64,000 nucleotides of DNA from Quillaja saponaria (lineage: Eukaryota > Streptophyta > Magnoliopsida > Fabales > Quillajaceae): the NCBI GenBank assembly GCA_029379385.1, contig CM055612.1, forward strand, positions 7,316,001-7,380,000. Reading direction: 5' to 3'. A model generated the notes under the pieces. It ran no database searches, had not been told where the DNA came from, and saw only the letters and a list, made by a program, of their open reading frames with translations. Of the stretch, positions 48,267 to 62,204 are shown piece by piece (the stretch's first letter is position 1; the number at the start of each line of letters is the position of its first letter). The position numbers and the translations under genes were made by a program.

Positions 48267-51200
48267 CTAGGCACTTGCATCCTGATTGCTTTGCTTGTCA
48301 CTCGACAGGCAATTGGCAGGAACATATGCATACCCTTTAGGTAACATCATGTTCTTCATAGATGCTTCATCAGATGTCATTACCAGCTCCTTCTCAAATG
48401 TCTCAGCATGCTGCTAAAAAAAAGTATGAGCATTTATCAAAAATCCAAAACACAAGCAATCAAATAACAATAATTATTCAGAAAGGGAAAAAGAAAAAGA
48501 AAACAGTTGAAGGATGTTTTAATATAAGAAGTCCTTGCAGCTAGATATTACTAAACCAAACCTTTCTGGATTTTGATCTCCATCCAACATCATCCAAAGG
48601 ATTACGCGATACAACAGAAGGCCTTTGAGGAATCTGCTTCCCCGAATATTGAACCCTCTCTGGAAGCTTTTGGTTAAAATGGCTCTGTGATGTTGAACAG
48701 TCATCATCTGTCCTTTGGTCAGTATCCATGGATATAGTAACTCTAACTCGGTGCTTGGAAGAAACTGAGCTATCCACAGTAACATCATCTGATCTTTGTA
48801 TTGCTTTACTGCATGATTTGTAGTCATCAGTATGTCCTTTAAGGGAAGTTGTAGCTGATTCAGAACTACCATCAGGAAGGAAGAAAGGACTATGGACCAG
48901 TACAGAACGAGAAACATGGTCTCTTTTAAAAGCAAGTATGTCATGTGAGCAGAGGACCAACTCCCGCTGCAAATAATTACAGTAAAAAAAGGTAACAGTC
49001 AATAGTCAAAACATTCTAAGAGTATCACTAGCCTAGAATGAGAGCCTCTAATAGAGCAATAGGGGAAGATGATAAATGACCACTAATAACAGTCCTCAAG
49101 CTGCTTCAAAGAAGAGTATCATATTTTCACTGGAGGACAAGCAGTCTCCAGTCCACTAAGAATTCTAAAGTAGAGGTGAGAATTAATGCAAATTGTGATG
49201 TTAAAGGAGTGTCCATAAAGATTGAATAATGTAGAACACATAGGAGTAGGACTACAAAATGTAAGAAGTCTTTAAGCTAACTCAAAATCTTGGAAAAAAT
49301 TATCATTCTAGAGAAGGTTACCTTTATTTTTTCACGTTTGATTATTCTCTCACAAAGGAGGCGTAATCTGTCTAGTTCTACCTGCACAAGAGAATCCATG
49401 CAAGGATCCATTTAGCACTTCATCGAATAGAACAACAACTGAACATCACATTCAAAAATAATTTCCAAGCACACCGTATGTTAACCAATCACTAATACAT
49501 GAACTACAGACACAGCTGTATTTTCATGCATAGAAAACTTGCACAAGTACACAGACATAAAGAGAACAGGATGATAAGTATTTAAAATGGAACTTAAACA
49601 AAATTCTACAAGCCATTCAAAAACAAGATTATCATTAACTCTGCACATACACTATCTCTTTACAGCAATGCCATGTTAAGAGGGAGTATGACCACACACA
49701 AACACATGAATACTATGTTATTATGATCCCAGTTTCATGCCCCCGTGTGTCTCATCTCATCCCTCATTTTTTACATGTTCCTCCACTTTATTAAGATTTT
49801 TCTAACAAGTATCACTTGGCTTGAAATTATCTTTTCCCACTAAATTGAATACTTATTTAGCTGTTTCCCATACTATTCAATACTTCTATTTGTATCCATA
49901 TTTTACCCGCACTGGAGGGATTAATATACAACACTAATGGTATGATTATTTTTCTCTCTTATTGTTTCCCTGTCTGGTCTCTCTCTATCTCTCAAGTCCC
50001 TAATGTTCCATTGTCTCTTTCCTTCTTATTTCATCCAAAAATGGCTCTACTTTAGTGAGGCACGTGCCTCATGCACCTTGTGCCTGGCTTCCTTTCGTGC
50101 CTTGCATGCACCACACAGAAGTTCACCTGGAACAAAAACATGCGCCTGTGCTTTGGCGCATAGGTGTGCATTTTTTTGCTCTTTTGCCTACACTGCTTAA
50201 CTTCCAACTTCCCTTACTAAGCAGAAAGCTGAACCTTCTCTTTTGCACTTGATTTAAATCGTATATAGATGAAATCAGATCAAGCCTATTTCTCAACTAA
50301 AGTGAAGTTGGTCAAGCATAATGGAAGACAAACTACAACTAATTTGACTCTATCTAAACCCATCAAGTGATTAACACAATCCAATGGGACCTAGAACTGA
50401 AGCTAATTCAATGAAAAACTAAACAGCCTACAATACGAAATAAAATTTTCTTTTCTTGTATGAACTAAAATAAAATCATATTTTCTTGTATGAACCAAAA
50501 TAAAATGATCTTGAAGATAAACACTTACTCTAATTTGCTTGACTCTTTTTAACTCCTCGATTCCATGCTTTTGGGTTTCAGACTGTAATATGAGCAATGC
50601 AAACGTAAGACTGCAATGCTCCAAATCATTAACCATTAGAATAGATACTCTACATCCAAAAAAGGAAACGAACCTTTGCCCTCTGCTCCAAACTATGCTT
50701 CTCACAATAAGCCTTGTGCTGCAGCTTGCCACTAGTCTTCCTCACATTCATGTATAGACCGGCATTCCTAGCACAGGATGGATGAAACGAGGTCTGACAG
50801 TGACCATAGTTGCACTGAGTTCACAAAATTAAAGTTGCTTGATGTCAATTATCTTTTAATTCCAAAAGAACTCCTCGTCTGAAAAAGCAAAAGTCCGGAG
50901 AGGGAAAAAGTTCTGTTGCCATGCTTACCTTCATACAGACACCTTCTTTACAGGAGCAGAGATAACAAACAGCACCCCCCTTCAACACAGTCTCCTGCCA
51001 TTCAACATCGACAATTACAAAAGTGGTATTAATAAGATATCAAAATGCACAGTACAATATATGAAGTGAAGTCCCATGCCTCGTGCCAAATTATATCTCT
51101 TTAAATCCCTTCACAAGATATTATCAAATTAATTCACACTTAAAACTTCTACATCTATCCACATAAACACAGAGCATTCTTATTTATGTCTTTTTGTTTT

Positions 51201-54200
51201 TGACAAGTCACATAAACGCATACCATTCCTTCAATAGGACTTGATTGTCCCCTTCTGAATGTTGACTGAAAGGCCCACTGCAAAGGATTCCCATCAGTTA
51301 TACTTGTGGAAATTAGAAATCAAATGATGATAGAGTTGCATAAATATCATGGGAGTATATATCACCTCAGCACAAAAAGCATGCACCCATTGCCCATCAG
51401 AAGACTTCCTAAAAGCACCAGTTGTACCACAACATAAACCACATTCTGCAACAAAATAAGGTTTCTCCCAAAAGTTGACAGCCAGAGCTCCAGAGCTTCC
51501 CAATAAATCTTCACACAATTCACAATACCATGGACCCGTGGATTCTTTGACACTACGATAACAATCCAAGTGAACTGCAACCTGAAATAAGAGAAATTCA
51601 ATAAGAACACAGATGTGGCATCAAGCTTTGAAGCAATAAGGCATGGCAGCAGCTTATGAACCTTGCAACTGGAGCAGACTAAAATAGGGTTTAAAATAGC
51701 CTCAGGCCGCCTGCAAATGTCACACGATCTAGGATGTTCCTTAGAAAAATCTGAGGCCGATTGAACAAAATCAGAATGTTTTTCTGATGAAGTCCTTGTC
51801 ACAGCTACTCTTGATAGTGTCTCCTTGGCTCGTGGTATCGGCTGAGAGCAAATTCCAGACCTCTCACTTATCATATCAAGCTTCAACAAATTCTAAAAAT
51901 AATTTGAATAAGTAATTCATCACTTAAGAAATTTAATAGCTATGTTCTTTCAAGGCAAGAGAAAATATCTGACCTCTTGTTGGGAAGATTCATTGAAGGA
52001 ATCTTTCCTAAAGGAAGAAACCCTAGAAGAGGCAGCAGCAGCAGCAGTTGCAGCAGCTAGTACTGCCTGGGCTTCCTTGTGTCTTTTCTCTTTTCTACCC
52101 AGCTTCTTTGCCTCCCTAAGATCATAAAGATATTGGTTAACAAGCACAGCATCCCATCTATGATGCCAGGCTGCGTCAATCTCCTTATGTAAGCTCTTAG
52201 CTACATTACAAATTAAATTATCTGCAAGGAAATTCATAGAAATAAAAAAATTAAAAGTTACATATCAAAGTGATTTTTATGCAAAGATGGGAAACAGCAG
52301 GCATAAGATATTAAACTTTTTCCACTAGAACAGGAATACAAGTTAAAAATAGAGTCGATACCAGTAAACCGTTGTCTTGTTACTGCATTCCAGAGCAACC
52401 TATGTTGAAAATAAATAATTTCCCCCTCCACGTCATCTTTTGGAGAAGATTCCAAAACTCCCATTTTTCTAGCCTTAACCATCTGTTCCATATTGATTCG
52501 ATCAGAGTTGGGAATCGCATCATTGTCATTTGAATATTGATTCTGGTCACTACAGCTAACACTAGCCTTGGAACATTCCTCTAAACAAGAGGTTCCATCC
52601 ACCTCTGGATCTGCCAAGTAAATCAATCTATTAGACCAATTGCAAAAGCATGAAAGAAACAACAAAAGACATTATCAATTAAATAACCTCTAAAGTCCTG
52701 CAAGAACGCCCCATTCTGAATCTGCAACAACTTCTTGCTGATGTATGGATGAATGTAAGAACTAGTAACTGCTTCTGGTTTTCTGTATTAGAGAAGTCCA
52801 GATTAACTTATAACCAAATATTTCAATCACTGATAATCAAAATTCAAAAGTTGGCTTCCCAAAAAGTAGTGCATGCTAAAAATAACAGAAGTATTCACTT
52901 TCAAGAGCTCACATGACACCACAGTCAGCTGCTTTTGAAGCTGGACACACAGGATCCTGCTGATATGCATTCACACAAGCAACCTCCTCTCTGTGAACTG
53001 TTTCAGAAACGCTTATGCCAGAAAGCCTTTCTAAATTGCCTGCAAAATATGCCAGATACATTAAAAAAATTATGAAATTAAAAAGAAAAACGAAACTTTG
53101 TTCTACATGGACCAGAACATAATAGGAATAAACCACAAGCACCCACAGATGACATCAGGAAATGCCCAGGCACACACAAGAACCGAAACAAATGCCATAT
53201 CCATGGTTTTGAACATGCCATTAGATATGTATATACAGACACAGATCATCAAGAGGCCTTTGTCAACATCAAATTGAAAAACAAATAAGTAAATAACATG
53301 AAGTTCAAAGGTAAATAACATAAACTTAGTACAACTTGGTAAAGCTTTTTGAACAAGAAAGATGTAATATAATATAGTACCTTCAGATCCAGGTAACTTA
53401 TCAGGCTTCGTTAAATTCTGCAGACATTGAAACAAATAATTGCATAAGAAAAATCAGAATCTGCAATACCTTCTTTATTTTTCTTTTCTTATCCTTTTTT
53501 TTTTTTTTTTGGCAGGGTGAAGCACTCAAAATTAAAATGTTATACACAGAGCCTAAGAATTTTCACAGAAAATGTTCATTAATGCCGTTCAGCTGTGGAC
53601 ACGACAAAATTACATTTTCTGCAAGTGTAATGGAAGAAACTGCATGTCACAGTGTTGCCCATGTCCTCCCATAACTTCAATAAAATGTCATAACCTTAAC
53701 CTTTATAAATTAAAACATGAAACTAGACCAATCTTTCTCATCCACCACACACATCAACGCCATCTCTCACTGGCTCACTCCTAAAAAACTAACACAACCA
53801 ACCTTCCAGAAAGAATTAATAAAGCCAAATAATGTTGAAGTCCAGCCTCTCTATACAGTTGACAGTGAGGTATATCTCCTTAGAGGTATCGAACAACTCA
53901 GTCGGTTTCATAGAGTTCATCCCTTGAATTTAGGAATGAACTAAAACAGTTATAACGACAAAACAAAACAAGAACAACCCAGATGGTCACTATGTTTCTT
54001 TGTGAAATATTCAGGCTCTCAGGCTTCCAATCTTTTTGCTTTCAGTATTGCCTCTTGCACAGCCATCAACTGATGGTAAACTCTGGATTTTTTCAAGATC
54101 TTTACTATAGAGTAGGGGTATCAAGCATGCAGTAGCTCAATTAGATTGTTTTGTTAGTGAGCAACTCAAGCCTAACTCACTGAATCATTCACACAGTTTC

Positions 54201-57200
54201 ATCAAACCAGCACCAACCAATAACGGGGGGAATGAAACAATCCAAATCCATTTAACAAACACATTGGACAAATCCTTGAGAAAAGCTGATCGAAATGAAA
54301 CAACAGCAGGAAGCAATACAGAGAATTTGATCTCAGGTACAAAATCTAAAACTCAGTAAAAGTGCTATGCATTGCATGCACATCTCTTAATGGGGGAAAT
54401 ATCATATCTTTGAGTCCATGACATGGACCCAACAAAATAATAAACAAATTTTCTGTTGGCTTTATGATTAGTTGGTTAAAGAACATGATTAGGAGTCTAG
54501 ATGAACAGCAACCTAAAAGACAACTCCACACCAAAACAATAGGGGCTGGGAAGAAAATGTCAAAAAAGATTCATTCATCAGACAAGTATATAAGCTTCAC
54601 AACTCAGGCCAGGGAAAAGACATATATTAGACATGAGACAAGCATCATCCAGCTCCAGCCCAACCAAGTAGAAAGAGAACACCAGCAAAAAGAGAAAGTA
54701 AACAATAACTTCACTTCCATAAAGATTTTTTTTTCCCACAGTATGACTTGAGATTAAGATAGTAAATATTGTGATTTCTGCAATGTGCTCTGCATACAAG
54801 GACCAAACAATAGGGAAAACAAACGAACATCCTGATGTTACAAGTTAAAACCATATAAAAATAAATATCTAATTTTACGAGGGCCTCAAATATTTATGTG
54901 ACTTGTAACCACTTCCAGAAACAATGTGATATGATCTCACATGTCATGTGGAAAGTTCCCACTTAATCTTCGAGGATGGCAGGAAGAATTATCAAAAGTG
55001 CTAGGCAATAAAGAGCTTGAAGAGACCAATTTTTCAGAAGCTAGATGGAAAGTATTCAAGTACTGCACGGCATTCTCAAAGACAAACAGTTCAACTGAAG
55101 TAGGGCAAACCATCAAAAGAGTCAAAATTAAGGAGAAGTTAAAGGTTAAAAACACATAGTATCACTTTCCTTGTTTCTCATGATTGACAAATTGTATCAA
55201 GCCAATTCTTCAAATATACATTGGTGATGAAGTGAAAGAGAGAGGGGGGGGGGGGGGGAATAATAAATTATAAAGTTCAACGAATTGGACATTTATAGAA
55301 ATAAAATAGAACATAGATATCAAGGAGACCAATATATGAAATGAATCGAGGCAGATGTACTACTTCCTATTTAAATTGTCAGTTTTTTCATTTTGACATG
55401 TCCCAACCAAAACACTTAGAAAAGCCAAAAATCATCTACAAATCCTCAATGTGAACTCATAATTACACTTACAATTCGTTGGCATCAATTCAAACAAAAT
55501 TTTTGACATTATTTCTGGGTAAAATTGGAAGATTACTAATATAATTTTCACTTCTTAAACCCTCAGTATATTGGAAAAGTGACACAAATTAAATGGAACT
55601 GGGCATAAAACATATCAACTGGTTTGCAATATTAAGCAACACAATTTTACACTTTCACAATCTTAAGGTATAAGGTAAATATGTATAAGCAAATAAAGGC
55701 ACGAAATACCAGACAAAACCAACCCAGTTGCTTTATCCAATAATCATAAGGTCTTAACACCATCAAAAGGCATATATTTTAGAAGCTTAAAAGGAAATAA
55801 GTCAATAGCCCCAGCACAACAACATTACCATTTCAGGGGCATCAAAAGAGGGTTTGATTAAGTTTTCTGGTCCTTCGTTGAGAGTTTGATCTATCTTGAC
55901 TTTGTCCGTTGGAATCCTGTTCTCACAAAACACATCCCCAGAAGATCGTATTATTTTGTTATCCTTCAAAATCCTAATGTTGCTTACAGTTCTCCTCCTT
56001 GGCGGTACTGACTTAACAGCAACAGGATCAAGAATATCAGAATCGGATATTGGCAAAGTATCAGAACAATCGGCATCTCCAGTTTCATCCTTGCAGGAAT
56101 TAAACGATTTTATTTTAATTTTCAAATCTTTCTTAAGTGCACTAATATATGCATGAGCTTTAAACCAATCAACTATCTTGCACTGCACATCAGGAACCAA
56201 TCTATCACCCTGCAGGAATAAAGTCAATATATCAAATAAAAGAAAGGTCAATTAGAGGTAGAAGAGAAAGACTACATGCATAAATTAGTTTCAGAAATTA
56301 AGCAAGTGTTTAAGCATTACAGCAAGATGTGCACTTAATGAATCCGGTGAAATGCCAATCTCGAATGCTACATTCTTCATATTAACTTTTCCCCGATCAA
56401 TCAACTGCCATAAACTGATGTTAGATTTTTCACAAACATACGCTTAACTAAAATTTGTAAAATATGATTGTTCATTCTAAACATGCATGCATAGGCATAT
56501 GCATCACTCAAAAATACCTTCTTCAAAATGAGTGCATAATTAAGGGAATCATATGGGTTGACATCCTCGTTGCTACTCCTTTCATTAAGCATCTCTGTGT
56601 CACCAGAGTCCAGCATGACTGTGGCACTTAATCTAGGATCAGAGGATCCTACCTCTTGCTGTTCGTCATCAACAGATTTATCAGAGCAGCTATCATGAGC
56701 ACCCATGTGGACTGCAATATTATCCTCATTCCTACGACCAATTCTCAACTTCTGCAGTTTGCTTGCTGACTTCGTAAGTGGAGGGGGATTAGCAACAAAG
56801 AATTCACTACCGACAGATACAGAAGGATTTCCGGCTCGAGGGGTACTGCTGTTATCTTGTACTTCAGAGTGTTTAGAACAAAAGGCCCGCAACTCAACCT
56901 GAAGAAGAGTACAACAAGGATGTACTTTATGTCAGTAACCCTTCTCACAGCATTAAGTTAATTACAACCTAAGTACAGAATACAACACCAATGGAAGCAA
57001 TTGTGGCAATTGTAGTGTTGTTCCTGTATGTGTTTGTCTGTAGACACACATAAAACGCTTTTTGTATTGAAAGTTGTCAGATCACTAAGTATTCCGACCA
57101 TCTGAAAACAGTTTTCCTACTTGGAAAAGCTCTAATATTCAGAAAACTAAATTTAATGCACTCAAACTAAGTATGGTCAAAACAATACTCCAGATTAATC

Positions 57201-60200
57201 CCAAATTAATGTTAGTGATATCTAATATTCAGAAACTGATGAAGGATAACATTTTAAGTACGACAATGAAAAGTTAAGGTGGCACCAAGAGGCTGGGAGG
57301 GACCATGCCCACTCGAATTCTAACAGTCACATGTTACCCTTATTTCATGCCATTTATCAATAACTTTAACAGTTGGCCTTCCTAAAAGTTTAATTATTTT
57401 CTAACGAAACACTGAATTATGAGTTATTACTAGTTATATTCATATTTTGCTTCCCCCTCCCCCAACAGTCAGAAAATTCTAGCTTCGCTGGATGGTAAGC
57501 CTCAGATTGTGAACAACATAGAACAACAATTACAAACCCATTTTGAGCAAGGAAGAGTATTCTGTTTTTCTTCTCTTTTCTTTTCTATTTTCCTTCTGTT
57601 AAGTTGAAAGGACACACTTACATTATCATATCCATATTTTGCCCAAACCTCCATTCTATGTCTTGCCTCCCTTGCACATATAGGGTGGAAAGAAGTCCTG
57701 CAAGTTCCTGGAACACCATCCAGCAAAAAGAAAATAAAAACTTACCAGCTAGAACAAAATATATAGAAACATACACAATATCTAAGAGCACCAGCAGTGT
57801 AAACAACCAACGAGCCAGTATTAAAAGAAGCACAATGGTTGAAAGTGACGAGAATGAGTAGATGATATGGTAACCATAACTGCAAACATGTCACTACTAA
57901 CCAAAAACCATGTAGTTATCTATAATGTAAAACATGCATGACTCTTCAAAAACTTAGAAGATCTACAATGTATGAGAAAAAAAAAGGGGAAGCTTACAAT
58001 AAATAAGGTGAAATTGTGCCTATCAAATGAAAAGATGAAACGACATGTAGAATAGAATAGTGAAAAAAGATATTGGAATTAGCAACAATGCCCAAGTTTG
58101 AAACAAGGAAGCTTATATTGATATCACTCTTAGCAATCCCAGCAGACCAACTGCAATGGTAGAGAATCTCATATCTCAATAATATAAAAGTGACGGGACA
58201 GCTTGTTGCAGATTAGCAGGAAAAAAAAAAAAATCATGATCAAAGAATCAAATCTCAGTCTAATATTGGATCAATTCTTTATGTTTTGATTAAAAAATTA
58301 TTTGAATCAATCACTTCTATGTTGTCAAAAAGCTGCATTGTCCAGACCTAAAATCAATAAAACCCTATTGTGAGAGCACTGTTTACTATATCATAAATCC
58401 CAAAATATCTAAAATGTTAGTTCTTCAAATAAGTGACAGCTTGTAGTAGATAAGGATAAAAACGAAAAATTTGTGAACGACTTGCTTTACATGAAATGTA
58501 TCTGTTAATCCAGTAAGAAGGCCCAAATAGCTTTTTCGTTGTTTCACCAGCACCTTACAGAATTATATGACTCGATTACCATTGATGATATCATAAAGCT
58601 GCAATAAAAATGCCCTAAAATAAAAAAGGTCGGCATCTTTAAAATGGGCACCCACTAAGGATTCCAAGTTTCTGACCTATTTGATGTCACCACAGATCAA
58701 TCCATAACCCTGGTCAAAATCCAGGAAAATTTTATTCTTCATCAGTGAAGAAGAAGCAACAAACATGCTATCTCGCCCCAAATATCACATATCCTCAGTA
58801 CAAAGTACAAACAGATAAAGAAGTTGATTGTCGGCACTGACCACCCCATAACCCAGGAAAAACCTATATTTTTTTATTTTTTTTCTTCAGTAGTGAAAAC
58901 AAAGGAACAAATATGCTATCTAACCCAAATATAACATAGCCTATGGTACAAACAGATACAGAAGTCATCAACTGAAACTTCTAATTTGCAATTTGACTCA
59001 TTTAGATAAGATTTTCTTGGCAGAAGTGGACTTCTGTTCATAATTAACATGTTGTACTGGACGGGTCTTGAACTTGCATTGTCACCTTCCACTTTTATTC
59101 TTAATAAAGGGAGAGGAGGTGCCTTTAAGCAAGAAGTCATTTACAAGCATCATACAAGAACTGCACATACTCAACAAGCTAAACTCTGCCTCTATCACTA
59201 AAGACCAGGTTAAGCAAGAAAAAGGACTAGAAGCCATTCAAGAATGAAGCCAACAATATCATGATAACAAACCTCTACTCAGGTTCATGTCACAGCCCAT
59301 CTGCTCACTCTATAATCAAAAGATTCTCAATCGAATATCACTGGAAACACAATGCTACCACTGCTTTAGCATATCTTCTTTAATTTAAACATGGAGGGAT
59401 ATCAAGAAGGGACATCATTATGAAACACTGAGTCACTGAAGGAACCTGTTGGGCATATAATAAATACTAGAAAAAACGCTATGAAAAAGACCACCAACAA
59501 TATGAGACCTCTCTTACTTACTCAGAATTTTCCTATTCACATCTCAGTAAAGAATCAAATAAAAGAAAGAGGAAAAGAAGTGACCAATTTAAATAATAAA
59601 AGTCTCACCTTCCTATATTTTAAAGTTTCATTACTGGATAATAACATGCATCTAAGAAAATGGCATAAATAACCAACATGCCATCATATTCAGAATCAAA
59701 AATCAAACTTCAAAACATAAAATCCAAAACCTACCCTAGCATATCTAATCATGTAAATTACACAACAGATATGTTCCGTGAAGAAGTGAAATCCAGTTTT
59801 ACATTAGAAAAAATGTTGTTCAAATTAATTGTACAGAATGAAGTTCATTTAAAAAGAATATGAACATGATTGCCCATCTGTGATATGAAGCCACCAGTGC
59901 AATACGCTTGGAAGACAACTGAAATTCCTTATTCACCCAACAGCATTATTGATTAGCCCATCGGCTAACAAATAAGGAATATCAGTACATCCATAGAATA
60001 AATCCAAACAATCCTTATCAAATTCACAAATAGAAGTCCTATCACGAGATCATCACCATGAAGCACAATGAATACCCCATATTGGACCTAACAATCTTAA
60101 GGTAACTCAAATCCAGAGTCTCAAACCAAAGAGAATGCTTATCAATATTTACTTTATAGTTTGAAGAATGTCATCACTTAATCAGAATCCATGATGCATA

Positions 60201-62163
60201 TAATCCCACAAAAGGGGCAAGATCTATGGATTTCCATACAAACATTACAGCACTGCAATGAAACTGTAAGATATATTAAATCAACCATTCAAACATCCAT
60301 ATCTGTACCCAGAGATAATCAGGTTGTGTAGTGCATATAGAAGATGGCAAAAGATGTGGAGAAAGTGACAAGAAACAGTGTGTCATGCCAATTAATTAAA
60401 GTACTTACCCATGCCTTAACAAGATAAAATTCAGCTACTGATTTTACGCTCTTCCACAAAAAGGAATTAAAAACACTTTGGCCATGAGTTATTTGATTTT
60501 CACAAAACCAACATTTACTCGTTCAATGCAAAATCATTTTTCATGTAGACCAGATGAAAGAGAAAATATATGCCTTTTCCTTGCTGAGTGGGGGATGATT
60601 GCACTTCATTCCTTAACATAGTGACACTGTCACCTCCACTTAACTACTATGTACGTTATTCTGCTTACATACAACCAGGAAATCTAGAAAACATAGAATC
60701 CACTCGTGAAAATAGACTGAGTCCATTTTTATTCACTTAAAACTAGTCAGTTACCAAAATACGAATAAAAGAACATGACCATTGTTCATATGTCAAGCAA
60801 GAAAAGTACATATTAAAATCCACTAATAACAGACGACTACAAATCAGGAGTCTAATTGATGCGGAATCGGCTAAAGCTTCAAATAACTACAATGTTCACC
60901 AGGTGTGAAAGCCAAAGAACGATATGATGAGTAGAATAAAAAGCAACAAGACATACCATGGCTACAACGAACACAAGCACCAAACTTCACCTTGCATATG
61001 TTACAGACTAATTTTCTTCGGGTGTCCTTGATTCCTCCTACATTCATAATTGGTTCCATCATCCTTAAGTCTTCTATATAGACCTCAGGCATCCATAGGC
61101 TACAAAATAAGTGCGCAAACTCCAAACCCCCACCATTTTCCACACTTTTATGAACAATTTTTAAAGCACCACCCTTCTTTGGGCAAAGCACACAAGGCTT
61201 CACTGAATCACCAGCATCATCATTCTGCTTACACCAGGAACACAGCCAAGACCTATCCGCATGGTCTTGCACGCCATAGCACTTCCGATGAACTGCAACC
61301 TTACAAGAATTGCAAACCATCAATTGGTTGAACTCTTTGCCGGTGTCCCCTAGACAGCAATAATGACATGAAGATGAGTCCCATTCAGAAGGACCGGCAA
61401 TTATAATTTTCTCCAACCCCGCATCACTACCCAAGAGCTTCCGTTTTTTAGATGGGCGCTCAGAAGTTAAAGCAATCTTATTCCTAGAACCTAAAAGCCA
61501 CTCTAAACTACTAGAAGAATCAGAAACTGGGAAACACGTATCCTCCTGAAGCTGAACATCAGGTCTGACGCTGTCAATTTCCATGAGACTATCATCATTT
61601 TTAAGAGAAACTTCATTTATATTCACACCAGTCCTATTGTCATCCTCGGCGCTACCTACATTGGACCTCGGAGCTTTTCCCGGAAGTGGAATTGAAAAAC
61701 AGTCACGAGCAGCTAAACCACTCGAGTTCGATACCTCAAACAAAGTGTCGATATTCGACAATGTCAAATCTCTGAAGTAATCCTCAGTTTCAATCCATAT
61801 ATTGGAACTACGTGACTTCTCTCCTACTCGGGATGATTTCTTGTCTGCACTCGAATGAGACTTCTTGTGGCGTTTTCGACTATCAGAATGCTTGTTCAAG
61901 AAGCTGGCCAACCCACTAGGCAAAGTGGGCACAGTTGAAGCTGAAGTCTCTTCATCAAAAGGCGAACGTTCACTGAGAGCTTTTCTAGCCTGCGAGTAAT
62001 AATCAATTTCTAATGTAGTCGACTTCTCCGAATTTCCCGGTTGGGTTGCCGGAGTTTTCTCCGGAAAGCTAGAACTTGAGCAAATCTTCTCCTCGGTGCC
62101 ACAACCTTCTCCTGCACCCCTGCCCATCATCTTCTTCCGCCGTTGACATCGGCCACCGGTCAT
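48267..62163 (-). CDS. Large double PHD / extended-PHD finger protein (AT1G77800-like)
   Basis: Probable chromatin reader with no catalytic domain visible. Nineteen exons on the minus strand: 60957-62163, 57622-57707, 56518-56898, 56321-56404, 55829-56209, 53381-53417, 52913-53039, 52688-52782, 52362-52610, 51974-52221, 51662-51892, 51366-51581, 51224-51277, 50929-50994, 50674-50814, 50529-50582, 49322-49381, 48562-48966, 48267-48410 (1,421 residues; every phase closes). PHD1 is about residues 266-312 (CHYCCLGDTG ... CSWCK), with an extended PHD (HC5HC2H, JADE/BRPF type) to about 445. PHD2 is about 1018-1065 (CDICRRPEAI ... CELCED), with a second extended PHD to about 1200. Between them is a conserved SSYIHPYISKKLLQIQNG motif and an Ala-rich helix. 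The start MTGGRCQRRKKMMGRG is preceded by in-frame ATG at 62199 and by a uORF. The stop at 48267 looks like a frameshift product (see findings). Confidence 0.93.
55244..55258 (+). repeat. 15-base G run
   Basis: Uninterrupted G15 after a short GA repeat, inside intron 5 of the PHD gene; it is read as C15 in that transcript. Such a run is prone to length error in sequencing. Confidence 0.85.
58700..58975. repeat. Diverged tandem duplication in PHD-gene intron 1
   Basis: Two copies of a segment of about 140 bases (about 58700-58835 and 58845-58975) share blocks in order: ATAACCC, CCAGGAAAA, CTTCAGTAGTGAA-like, AACAAACATGCTATCT, CCCAAATAT, TACAAACAGATA and AGAAGT. Indels in T-rich parts and many substitutions show that the duplication is old. 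Confidence 0.65.
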
Positions 62164-62204
62164 TAGCGACAACAGAAAGGTACACAATCCCCAACGCATT
62201 CCAT
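62163..62204 (-). promoter_or_regulatory. 13-codon uORF overlapping the PHD-gene start codon
   Basis: An upstream ATG at 62204 opens MECVGDCVPFCCR and ends in TAA at 62165-62163. The last A of this stop is the first base of the main ATG (62163-62161), giving TAATG. A third ATG at 62199 is in frame with the main protein. This arrangement could allow termination-reinitiation; function is inferred only from layout. Confidence 0.65.

Noticed and set aside
48519..48944. 141-codon minus-strand frame
   Set aside because: Alternative phase of PHD-gene exon 18, whose other phase splices perfectly on both sides.
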